Below, piece after piece: positions 36,206 to 43,917 of a DNA stretch of 64,000 nucleotides. Position 1 is the first letter of the stretch. Each line of letters begins with the position of its first letter. Both the position numbers and the translations under genes were made by a program. Location of the stretch: the NCBI GenBank assembly GCA_016929395.1, contig JAFGIX010000032.1, forward strand, positions 55,418-119,417, written 5' to 3'. The notes beneath the pieces are model-generated. The model worked only from the letters and a program-made list of their open reading frames with translations. It made no database searches and was not told where the DNA came from. Source of the stretch: Candidatus Zymogenus saltonus (GTDB lineage: Bacteria; Desulfobacterota; Zymogenia; Zymogenales; Zymogenaceae).

Positions 36206-38425
36206 CTAACCCGGTATCCACGTGTGGGATTCCTCGACCCCCTTCTTTGGGTCATTTATGAAATCGACGATCTTCTTGAACTTATTGTCACCGCCGCGAT
36301 ATACTATTCCGTGATAGGGGGAGTCCACCCATACGAGGCCCTTGATCTTGGAGGATATAGAATTGTAGTACTCCACGGCGCTTTCCGGATCGACGGTCGG
36401 ATCGTGCCCCCCCTGTATGATCAGGGCCGGCACCTTTACCTTGTTCAGCTCTCCCTTTACCACCCTGATGAGCTCCAGGAGCTGGTCAACCCCGTGCACC
36501 GGATTCCTGAAGTAGTTGATGTGAGGATTTTCAGGTATGTTTTTGATAAACTGAACCGGCGACCTTTTGAGTCCGACGTATTTCAGGGCGTTGTCCAAGA
36601 GATCAAAGGCGGGAGCCAAAAAAGACGCCCTGCTTACCAGCTTCATCGCCGCGGAGATGGAGATGATGCCCTTGATCTTCGGGTAGCCGCAGGCCGCCAG
36701 GTGCCAGGAGAGAGCTCCCCCCATCGAAAAACCGCAGATGAAGATCTTCTTTACGAGCTTTGAAAGTATTGTGTATCCGACTCTTGCCGAATAAAACCAA
36801 TCCTCCCAGTTTCTCCCCCTGAGGTCCTCCGGGGAGGTGCCGTGTCCCGAAAGCCTTGCGGAGTAGACGGTAAATCCCTCTTTGACGAGATACTCGTTTA
36901 AAGGCCGCATTTCTTCGGGGCTCGCCATATATCCGTGGATAAGAAGAATCCCGATATCGTTGCTGCCGAAATTGATTTTTGGCATCCCGAATTTTCTCTC
37001 CTTGGACTGCCCCTCGGTGTAAAACATCGAGTAATCGGTGAAAAACCGCTCCTCCTCTCCACGGATGAGGGCCTTTACGGTTTCATCCCTTAAATATTTT
37101 CCCTTTAGGCTCAGGGTTTCATCGACGAGCTCGGTCACCTCCTTGAGGGGGCTTATCTCGTTGTTTATGACCTCCACCGTGTTGAACAACCTTATGTCGT
37201 GAAATTTATGGGGCCACTTGAACTGCTTTTCCTTGATAGTGAGGGTTGAATCCCCGTTAGTGCTTCCGCTCCCCTTGCTTATTTCAATAAGATCTTCCGC
37301 CTTCACCATCTCCAGAAAGGAATCGACCACCTTCTCACCCTCAACAACGATGGTCTCAGGCTCATGCTTAATCCTGTTGTTAAGAGAGATGTTCGTAAGC
37401 TCCCTTGTCTTGAGCGCCGACAGGAATGTCCTCATTTTGAGGTTTTCTGTATCGTCCTTGAGTATGTTGCGCTTGACCATCGTCTTCATCAGTCTTGCGG
37501 TGATGTGGTCGGGATTTACGGTGGTGAGATGATAGATGTCGTACATGTAATCGTTCATCATATCTTTTATGACCTTTGAGAGGGCGACGTTCTTCTTCTT
37601 TAAGGAGTCCTTCTTTACAACGGGGAAAACGTCCCTTTCTTTTACCCACGGCGTGTATTCCGTGATGCTTCTGGGATGGCCGAAGTTAACCGTCATCTCG
37701 ACCCCGGGCGAGATTATTGAGCTTTCAATCTTGAGCTCCTCCTCGTAGCGGGGCGAGAGCCCCCCCCTCTCGATGAAGCGAACGAGCCTGTCAACCTGTT
37801 TGTAAAGGCCGGTCTCAATGACCCTCATCGGGTAATAAGTAATGTTTAGGGGAACGATGTTGACCTCGAATTCATCGAGATAATCGAAGCCGAATATTCT
37901 GGTCAGGGAGTGTTTGTCCGTAAAATCCCTCATGAGCCGCGCCGCCATTTGGGTTTTTATGGCGACCATTCCGGCGCCGGTGTGGGGGGGACGATCCAGA
38001 AGCATATCACCGTCGTGGATAATAAAATGGCCGTCTTTGATCACCTTCTTGTCCTTGACCATCCTTCCCTCCGGGAATATTATCCAGCTTTCTCCGGAAA
38101 GGAGGCTCTTTGCTATCATGTCGTCCCTGTCGGGGAAATTCACGGGCACGGCCCCAACGCTCTCCATGAAATCCCTCGGCAGAGCCTCGAAGATCTGTGT
38201 GGCGGTAAGAGACCTCGGAAATATTCCCAATCGGGTATGTATAATATAGGGGAGGATTAACGTCTCGATCCTCGTGAAGTGATTTGAGAGGAATATGGTC
38301 GATTTCTTGGGAACCTTTTCGATTCCATTTACGACCATCTTTACCTTGGAAATCCTCAAAAGTCCCTCAATAAAAATGCGCATCCTGTTGGTGTTGGCCC
38401 TGTTTATCTCCCTTAAATCCTCCAT
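36206..38425 (-). CDS. PlsC-like acyltransferase fused to alpha/beta hydrolase
   Basis: A 739-residue fusion. Residues about 40-240 form a PlsC/LPLAT acyltransferase with block I 'SNHFTRIE' (NH-x4-E in place of NH-x4-D) and block III IIFPEGRM. A middle region of about 240 residues has no clear family. From about 480 there is an alpha/beta hydrolase with 'ILLIHGYMASPEEM', nucleophile elbow GFSMGG (Ser about 567), Asp in 'QGGHDPTVD' (about 675) and His in 'SPYHGIV' (about 705), resembling monoglyceride lipases or carboxylesterases. It should act on acyl lipids at the membrane, possibly remodelling phospholipids by removing and adding acyl chains. No signal peptide. Confidence 0.85.
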   Translation of the reverse strand: MEDLREINRANTNRMRIFIEGLLRISKVKMVVNGIEKVPKKSTIFLSNHFTRIETLILPYIIHTRLGIFPRSLTATQIFEALPRDFMESVGAVPVNFPDRDDMIAKSLLSGESWIIFPEGRMVKDKKVIKDGHFIIHDGDMLLDRPPHTGAGMVAIKTQMAARLMRDFTDKHSLTRIFGFDYLDEFEVNIVPLNITYYPMRVIETGLYKQVDRLVRFIERGGLSPRYEEELKIESSIISPGVEMTVNFGHPRSITEYTPWVKERDVFPVVKKDSLKKKNVALSKVIKDMMNDYMYDIYHLTTVNPDHITARLMKTMVKRNILKDDTENLKMRTFLSALKTRELTNISLNNRIKHEPETIVVEGEKVVDSFLEMVKAEDLIEISKGSGSTNGDSTLTIKEKQFKWPHKFHDIRLFNTVEVINNEISPLKEVTELVDETLSLKGKYLRDETVKALIRGEEERFFTDYSMFYTEGQSKERKFGMPKINFGSNDIGILLIHGYMASPEEMRPLNEYLVKEGFTVYSARLSGHGTSPEDLRGRNWEDWFYSARVGYTILSKLVKKIFICGFSMGGALSWHLAACGYPKIKGIISISAAMKLVSRASFLAPAFDLLDNALKYVGLKRSPVQFIKNIPENPHINYFRNPVHGVDQLLELIRVVKGELNKVKVPALIIQGGHDPTVDPESAVEYYNSISSKIKGLVWVDSPYHGIVYRGGDNKFKKIVDFINDPKKGVEESHTWIPG

Positions 38426-38579
38426 TTTTTACCCCAAGAGGTCCAAATTAAAAAATTAAAAAAGTTTGCCTTTTTCAAGTTTACTACATTTTTTAAAAAA
38501 ATTGTAGCAGATTTTATGCTCTGCATGCAAAGAAGTCAAGAATTCATGTGTACAATTTTCTATACTATAAAAAAATGAC

Positions 38580-38608
38580 TTGTGATATTGGTCACATTAT
38601 AGTATTAT
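38580..38608 (+). promoter_or_regulatory. Promoter overlapped by a CRP-like operator
   Basis: TGTGATATTGGTCACA (38581-38596) is a perfect TGTGA-N6-TCACA palindrome, the CRP/FNR-superfamily consensus. It overlaps a promoter: TTGTGA at 38580-38585, a 17-base spacer and TATTAT at 38603-38608. The site lies 61 bases before the secreted-protein gene and may also affect the divergent acyltransferase-hydrolase gene. Its position between the boxes suggests repression there; activation of another start is possible. Confidence 0.7.
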
Positions 38609-38656
38609 CAGAAAGTTAGAATGATTAATCAAAAAACATAAGGAGGTTTTTACAAG

Positions 38657-39244
38657 ATGAAGAAAATTGCTATTTTTGCAGCAATCGCCCTTTTATTGGG
38701 CGTCTCTTTTGCCGTGGCTCAGGATGAGATAAAATTGAAGTATTTCGAGACTCCCGATTACGGCTATGCCCTTATGCTCCCCGAGAACTTTGAACTCGTT
38801 GCGGGCACCAAGATAGATGCGGGCACAACCTGGCAGCATCAGAAGGGCAGCGCAACGCTGGGTGGATTCACCAGGGGTCTCGCCGGCGGCCTTGAATCCG
38901 CCGACAGCATCAGCGTAAACTGGATGTGGTTTCCCGATGTGTCTCCCGACACCCTCTATAAGGCGAACTGGAAGTCCGTCCAGGACGACATGAACTCCCC
39001 GCACCCGAAGTACACCGACCTTAAGGCCCTGAAGATCGAGGGGGGGAAGGCGTTCTGGTACAAAGAGGTCGACAAGGAAGATCCGACGGAGATCCACCGT
39101 TGGCACATCTACGCAGTCGGCAACAAGAGCGTCTACGGTGTGATTCTTGCCTCAGGAGAGTTTAAGAACTTCGCTTCGATGATCCCGATCTATGAAGAGG
39201 TCGTAAAGAGCTTCAAGCTGATACCCTTGAAGGTCTCCAAGTAG
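38657..39244 (+). CDS. Secreted protein of unknown function
   Basis: A 195-residue protein with a clear signal peptide ('MKKIAIFAAIALLLGVSFAVAQ', cleavage likely after AVA). The mature domain starts 'KYFETPDYGYALMLPENFEL' and ends with a helix 'MIPIYEEVVKSFKLIP', the shape of the small lipoprotein-like PsbP/DUF1795 group that begins with a 'GY.i..P.gw' strand. That likeness is weak. AAGGAGG lies nine bases before the ATG. It is preceded by a CRP-like operator and followed by a strong terminator, so it is regulated alone. Confidence 0.8.
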   Translation: MKKIAIFAAIALLLGVSFAVAQDEIKLKYFETPDYGYALMLPENFELVAGTKIDAGTTWQHQKGSATLGGFTRGLAGGLESADSISVNWMWFPDVSPDTLYKANWKSVQDDMNSPHPKYTDLKALKIEGGKAFWYKEVDKEDPTEIHRWHIYAVGNKSVYGVILASGEFKNFASMIPIYEEVVKSFKLIPLKVSK

Positions 39245-39270
39245 AAATTTGACAGGACTTTGTACTCTTG

Positions 39271-39305
39271 CGGGCCCGGTGAAAAAGATCGGGCCCGTTT
39301 TTTTT
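39271..39305 (+). terminator. Rho-independent terminator
   Basis: CGGGCCCG at 39271-39278 pairs with CGGGCCCG at 39290-39297, followed by eight T. Ends the secreted-protein gene. Confidence 0.9.
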
Positions 39306-39315
39306 ATTAAAGGAG

Positions 39316-40155
39316 ATGATTGCCGACATGTTTGCGGAAAAAAGGCCTTTTAGATTTTCGGTTTTTTTTGCCAAGTGTATTTTCGTTTTTTTATTAGTAT
39401 TGCCGATATTTTTAATGCCGCAGACTCCCTGCGCCGTCGAGCTCGATAAGATGGTGGAGGTCCCCGGGGGGACGTTCGTCATGGGGGGGGCGGATGACGG
39501 GATGGAGAACAGCGTCCCGGCCCACGAGGTAAAGGTCAACTATTTTTTCATCGACAGCCACGAGGTCACAAACGTCCGCTTCGCCGAGTTTCTGAATCAT
39601 CTCGGAAAGACGACCTTAAACGGGAATAAACTCATCGACCTTGACTTGTCAGGGATCGAAGTCGAGGAGAGGGGAGGAAAGGCGTTCTACGTGGCGAAGG
39701 AGGGGATGGAGGAGTACCCAGTCGTCTCGGTGACGTGGCACGGGGCGGACGAGTACGCCAAGTTCCGGGGAAAGAGGCTCCCCACGGAGGCGGAGTGGGA
39801 ATATGCGGCGTCCGGGGGGGCAAAGTCCAAGTTCCCTTGGGGGGACGACTACGACCCAAACCGGACCAACCAGGGCGGCTCCTTCGGGGCGCTGACCCCG
39901 GTGATGAGCTATCTCCCAAACGGCTTCGGATTATACGACATGGTCGGAAACGCCATGGAGTGGACGGCCGACTGGTACGGGGAGGATTACTACACCAAGT
40001 CTCCACCGGACAACCCCACGGGGCCAAAGGCGGGAACGGAGAGGGTAGTCCGGGGCGGCGCCTTCGACAGCATACAGCCGGTGACGGTTCGCGACCGGTT
40101 CTATTTAAAGCCTGACAGGTCGCTGCCGGATTTGGGGTTTAGGTGCGTGAAATGA
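39316..40155 (+). CDS. Formylglycine-generating-enzyme-like (SUMF1) protein lacking the catalytic Cys
   Basis: A 279-residue protein with an N-terminal membrane/signal segment (about 15-38) and a complete FGE-sulfatase fold: 'VPGGTFVMGG', 'PVVSVTWHGADEYAKF', 'RLPTEAEWEYAASGG', 'GLYDMVGNAMEWTADWY', 'ERVVRGGAF' and 'LGFRCVK'. In true FGE the GGSY segment contains two Cys that oxidise sulfatases; here the aligned stretch is 'GGAFDSIQPVTVRDR', with Ser and Thr in their place. It is therefore probably not a sulfatase activator but a lectin-like or other SUMF1-domain protein outside the cytoplasm. It overlaps the PQQ-propeller gene by ATGA. Confidence 0.85.
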   Translation: MIADMFAEKRPFRFSVFFAKCIFVFLLVLPIFLMPQTPCAVELDKMVEVPGGTFVMGGADDGMENSVPAHEVKVNYFFIDSHEVTNVRFAEFLNHLGKTTLNGNKLIDLDLSGIEVEERGGKAFYVAKEGMEEYPVVSVTWHGADEYAKFRGKRLPTEAEWEYAASGGAKSKFPWGDDYDPNRTNQGGSFGALTPVMSYLPNGFGLYDMVGNAMEWTADWYGEDYYTKSPPDNPTGPKAGTERVVRGGAFDSIQPVTVRDRFYLKPDRSLPDLGFRCVK

Positions 40156-41297
40156 GAAACTTTGTAGAAGCTTTAATTAAAATAACATTCAAAATTTCAT
40201 TGGCATTATTGGTGTCATTGGTATTAATAATGGTATGTTTTAATCTTTATGAAAGAACTATAAATGTAAAAGTTCCTGTCAAACTGAAGTGGCGCTATAA
40301 AACTGGTTTTTATGGATATTCCACTCCCGTTGTGGATGATGGAATTGTTTATGTTGGAGACCAATTAAACTATCTTTATGCCATAGATAAAGATAGGGGC
40401 AAAATGAAGTGGAAGTATTATGAAAGCTATTTTATATTCACATCACCATCGGTGGTCGATGGTGTTATATATGTAGGTAGTTACTATAATGGCCCTTTTG
40501 ATGATACTTGTCTTCATGCTATAGATGCAAAAAATGGCAGGTTGAAGTGGAGTTTTAAACTGGCTGATCCTGGATCATCGTCTGGTCCGCCAACAGTAGC
40601 TGATGGTACAGTATTTGTAGGATGTTCAGACAATTATCTATATGCCGTGGATGCAGAAAGTGGTGAGCTGAAATGGCGCTTTGAGACAGGAGGCAGTATA
40701 CTGTGCAGACCTACAGTTGTTGACGGTGTAGTTTATTTTGGAAGCAGGGATGATTGTCTATATGCCATTGATGCCAATAGTGGTGAGATGAAATGGAAAT
40801 ATGAGGTGGGAAATTGGATGGAATGTTCCTCCCCCGCGGTTGACGGCATGGTCTATGTGGGAAGTAATAATAGTAATGTTTATGCCATTGATATAGATAC
40901 GGGCGAGTTAAAGTGGCGCTTTGAGACGGGAGGAGAAATAATTTCTTTTCCCACAGTGGTCGGAGGTGTTGTCTTTATAGGGTCTAAAGATAATTACTTG
41001 TATGCTTTAGATTCCAACAGTGGCGAGTTAAAGTGGCGTTTTAAAACGGGAGATAACGTTTGCTCTACACCCAAAATGGCTAATGAAGTGGTCTATTTCG
41101 GAAGCAATGATCACTATCTTTATGCTGTAGACTATACTAGTGGTATCCAAAAGTGGAGATATAAAACAAGAGGTAGTATCGTTTCTTCCATCGTTGTTGT
41201 TGATAATTTCATCTATTTTGGAAGTGCTGCTCATTTTTTTCGGGGTAAGCATCATTGGGGACCTTATCTTTACGCCCTGGAAATAAAGAAGCAGTGA
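40152..41297 (+). CDS. PQQ-like beta-propeller repeat protein
   Basis: A 381-residue protein with one N-terminal transmembrane segment ('LALLVSLVLIMVCFNLY') and eight or so propeller repeats of the form 'VVYFGSRDDCLYAIDANSGEMKW', the PQQ-enzyme/BamB-like repeat. No catalytic domain accompanies the propeller, so it is probably a binding scaffold on the outer face of the membrane. ATG 40152 forms an ATGA overlap with the FGE-like gene, so the two are translated together. Yet its base composition is far more AT-rich than that gene, and its repeats are highly alike, which suggests a recent origin or expansion. Confidence 0.82.
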   Translation: MRNFVEALIKITFKISLALLVSLVLIMVCFNLYERTINVKVPVKLKWRYKTGFYGYSTPVVDDGIVYVGDQLNYLYAIDKDRGKMKWKYYESYFIFTSPSVVDGVIYVGSYYNGPFDDTCLHAIDAKNGRLKWSFKLADPGSSSGPPTVADGTVFVGCSDNYLYAVDAESGELKWRFETGGSILCRPTVVDGVVYFGSRDDCLYAIDANSGEMKWKYEVGNWMECSSPAVDGMVYVGSNNSNVYAIDIDTGELKWRFETGGEIISFPTVVGGVVFIGSKDNYLYALDSNSGELKWRFKTGDNVCSTPKMANEVVYFGSNDHYLYAVDYTSGIQKWRYKTRGSIVSSIVVVDNFIYFGSAAHFFRGKHHWGPYLYALEIKKQ

Positions 41298-41332
41298 TTT
41301 GGTAGATATAGATACCAGATAATAGAACAAGG

Positions 41333-41365
41333 AATAAGGGGCGCAATTAAGCGCCCCTTATTATT
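41333..41365. terminator. Bidirectional terminator between convergent genes
   Basis: AATAAGGGGCGC pairs with GCGCCCCTTATT over 12 bp with a 6-base loop. It separates the PQQ-propeller gene (+) from the sulfatase gene (-); both strands have AT-rich flanks. Confidence 0.9.
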
Positions 41366-41461
41366 GTTAGCTCAAACCTAATCCTATCCTACACCCACGC
41401 CCCCCCAAAAATCACACCCGGCGGTCAAAGTTGATAGATCGGAGACAGTAAGCAGTCTATC

Positions 41462-42943
41462 CTAAATATTCCCGCTGACGAGGTGAAACCGCTCCTTCAA
41501 CGAATCCAGCTCCGCCTTGAGGTCGGGCATCAGCGCCTCGCCCTCCGGCGTCCCGTAGAGATTTTTCAGCTCCCTCGGATCGTTGGCGATATCGTAGATC
41601 TCCGGCTCCTTGCAGAGCTCCCACTCGATATATTTATGGGTGTTGGTTCTTAACGTCTTGTTGGGCGGGACCCTCCCGCCGAAGGGGAAGTCCCTGAAGA
41701 GCTCGTAGACCCACGACTCGCGGCCCTCGGCCGAGGCGGATCTCATGATCGGTGCGAAGCTCTCCCCCTGGACGCTTTCGGGAATCGGTATCCCGGCGAT
41801 CTCCATCAGCGTCAGCGCGAGGTCGATGTTCAGCACCATCTGGTCGGCCTTCCTGCCCGGGTCTTTAATGAGGCCGGGGTACCTGACGATGTAGGGGATC
41901 CTGATCGACTCCTCGTAGGGGTAGTGCTTGGCGATGAGGCGGTGCTCCCCGAAGATGTAGCCGTTGTCGCCGGCGTAGACGATGACGGTGTTGTCGAGCT
42001 CCCCCGTCTCCTCCAAGGTCGCAAGGAGCCTCCCTAACTCCTCGTCCACCGACTCGAGGCACTCGCAGTAGTCCCTGTAGCGCTTGTGCATGTTGTCCAT
42101 CCCCCCCTCGAGAAAGTTGTTCTTGGTCATCGTGTTGAACTTGTCCGACTCCGGCGCCAGGAAAGACAGGTCTGCGTCCTTGTACTTCCCCTTCAGGTGC
42201 TCCGGCGGCTTCCAGTCGTGGTGAACCGCCTTGTGGGAGAGGTAGAGGCAGAAGGGGTTCTCCCGCTTCTCCTTGACGAAGGCCATGGCGTACTCGGTGA
42301 GCTCGGTCGTTATGTAGGGGTGCCTGTTGGGGGTCAACACGTGGTTCACGTAGATCGGGCAGTTGTAGTAGTCACCCTGGCCGTCCTTCCTTGTAAACGA
42401 GACGAAGAGGTCGACTCCCGGAAGCTCCGGCAGGCCCTCGCCGGTGCCCGGCATGTGCCACTTGCCGATGAAGGCGGTGTCGTAGCCCGCATCCTTGAAG
42501 TGCTTCATGAAAGTGACGTTTTTGTCGCTGTCCCAGCGGCTGAAGTTGTTCTGGACGCCGTGGACGGAGGCGTACTGGCCGGTCAAGAAGCTCGCCCGGC
42601 TCGGGCTGCAGAGGGAGGTGGTGACGAAGGCGTTCTCGAAGAGGATCCCCTCGTTCGCCAGCCTGTCCATGTTCGGCGTCTGGATGAAGGGGTGCCCCAT
42701 GACCCCCAGGACGTCCCATCGGTGGTCGTCGGTCAGGATGAATATCACGTTGGGCCTTCGCGGGGCGCCGTAGGCGGCTCCCCCAAGTCCCAGCCCGGAA
42801 ATACCGGCCAAGGCGACGGTCGATCCCATGACCTTCAGGGCGTCCCTTCGGGTGATGCCGGTCTCAAGACACCGATCAAGTCCGACAGCCCTTGTGCCGT
42901 CTCCACTGCCGGCAACTTTTATATTTTTTCTATTGTATTTCAT
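41462..42943 (-). CDS. Tat-exported Cys-type sulfatase
   Basis: A 493-residue sulfatase. The N-terminus has a twin-arginine signal ('TRRDALKVMG' then 'VALAGISGLGLGG'), so it acts outside the cytoplasm. The catalytic motif 'SLCSPSRASFLTGQY' has the CxPxR core in which Cys must be converted to formylglycine. Metal ligands are seen in 'FILTDDHRWD' and 'YAGDNGYIFGEHRL'. The ATG at 42943 has GGAGGA eight bases upstream. It heads towards no hydrolase cluster; its neighbour 25 bases upstream encodes a membrane protein in the same transcript. The substrate is a sulfate ester, unknown. An activating enzyme is needed; the FGE-like protein nearby lacks the right residues. Confidence 0.93.
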   Translation of the reverse strand: MKYNRKNIKVAGSGDGTRAVGLDRCLETGITRRDALKVMGSTVALAGISGLGLGGAAYGAPRRPNVIFILTDDHRWDVLGVMGHPFIQTPNMDRLANEGILFENAFVTTSLCSPSRASFLTGQYASVHGVQNNFSRWDSDKNVTFMKHFKDAGYDTAFIGKWHMPGTGEGLPELPGVDLFVSFTRKDGQGDYYNCPIYVNHVLTPNRHPYITTELTEYAMAFVKEKRENPFCLYLSHKAVHHDWKPPEHLKGKYKDADLSFLAPESDKFNTMTKNNFLEGGMDNMHKRYRDYCECLESVDEELGRLLATLEETGELDNTVIVYAGDNGYIFGEHRLIAKHYPYEESIRIPYIVRYPGLIKDPGRKADQMVLNIDLALTLMEIAGIPIPESVQGESFAPIMRSASAEGRESWVYELFRDFPFGGRVPPNKTLRTNTHKYIEWELCKEPEIYDIANDPRELKNLYGTPEGEALMPDLKAELDSLKERFHLVSGNI

Positions 42944-42968
42944 TATGATTTCCTCCAAATCAATTCGC

Positions 42969-43526
42969 TCAGTTTAGGAAGTGAGCGGCGTAGTGGTGAA
43001 CCACCATGTAGACCCACTCCTGTCCCTTGATCAGGCCCATGTACGTCCCGGCGAGTCCCAGTATCAAAAGGACGACGACGGCGGGATGAAATATTCTTAC
43101 GTCCTCGGGGTCTTTAATCTTGTGGATTGTTCTGCAGACAATCTCCGACACCGAGAATAGGAACAGGGTGACGCAGATTATCCCGAAGAACCACGGCAGG
43201 AAGAGGAAGTAAATCATTTCGATCCCGCTGAACTGGCACGCCACCATCGACTCCATCTTGACGATCCAGATTATGGGATTGGCAAAGGCGATGATCAGTC
43301 TCTCAATGAAGAGCGCCCCCCTGAAGTAGGCCAGGGGCGGCCCAACGAGGGCGAAGAACCAGATCGAGAAGAAGAGGAGGGGGCCGAAGATACTGATGAG
43401 CAAATCCCTGAGCTTCCCCGGCTCCAGGCCGCTTGCCGAGTGATAGATGATGGCTGAGATCAGCATTATCCCCACGACGATTACGAGGGGCACAATAAAG
43501 CTCTTAAAAAAACCTTTTCTCTCCAT
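42969..43526 (-). CDS. Integral membrane protein of unknown function
   Basis: A 185-residue protein with four or five transmembrane helices, including 'PLVIVVGIMLISAIIY' and 'VVVLLILGLAGTYMGLI'. No family recognised. AAGGAG lies about nine bases before the ATG, and the sulfatase gene follows after 25 bases, so the two form an operon. It may be an anchor or transport partner for sulfatase activity (inference only). Confidence 0.75.
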   Translation of the reverse strand: MERKGFFKSFIVPLVIVVGIMLISAIIYHSASGLEPGKLRDLLISIFGPLLFFSIWFFALVGPPLAYFRGALFIERLIIAFANPIIWIVKMESMVACQFSGIEMIYFLFLPWFFGIICVTLFLFSVSEIVCRTIHKIKDPEDVRIFHPAVVVLLILGLAGTYMGLIKGQEWVYMVVHHYAAHFLN

Positions 43527-43917
43527 TTTGAGCTTTCTCCTTATAAATATTTTGATATTGTAAACGGTAAAAGAATCAAGGGGATTATACCATTTATTAT
43601 CGGTTTTTAAAGGTTTTTAGGGATTTTATTTGGAGAAAGGCGAAAAATTTTGGGCGTATATAGAGAGTAGGGGTGGGGGATCGAGTCAAGATAGAAATTT
43701 GAAGGGAAAATAAAAAGGGGCCCAGAAATAAAAAAGGGGCCCCCTTTTAAGAGGACCCCTTGGTATCGGAACGGCTTGGTTATCTCGAGGGCGCTGTCTT
43801 GAACAGGTTGTCTTAAATGTCCTCAAGATATTCGAGATACCCTGAAGCTGTATGTGGCCGTTCCCCTTATGTTTTGGATCGCGGCATCGCACCCTTTTTT
43901 AAAGGCGGAGTCGACCG
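43527..43917 (-). other. Gene-free stretch before the Fe-S oxidoreductase 3' end
   Basis: Contains the terminator at 43706-43748 and otherwise no supported gene. The minus strand stays open in short frames without known motifs. Confidence 0.5.
43706..43748 (-). terminator. Terminator of the fatty-acid oxidation operon
   Basis: Read on the minus strand, a GC stem (GGGGGCCC with GGGCCCC, extended by an A/T pair run) is followed by TTTTTATTTT. It lies about 170 bases after the Fe-S oxidoreductase stop. Confidence 0.75.

Noticed and set aside
36024..36221. 65-codon minus-strand frame between the DUF4268 and acyltransferase genes
   Set aside because: Overlaps the end of the acyltransferase gene and consists mainly of hairpin repeats.
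42086..43030. 314-codon plus-strand frame opposite the sulfatase
   Set aside because: Antisense shadow; the minus-strand sulfatase has signal peptide, motifs and ribosome site.
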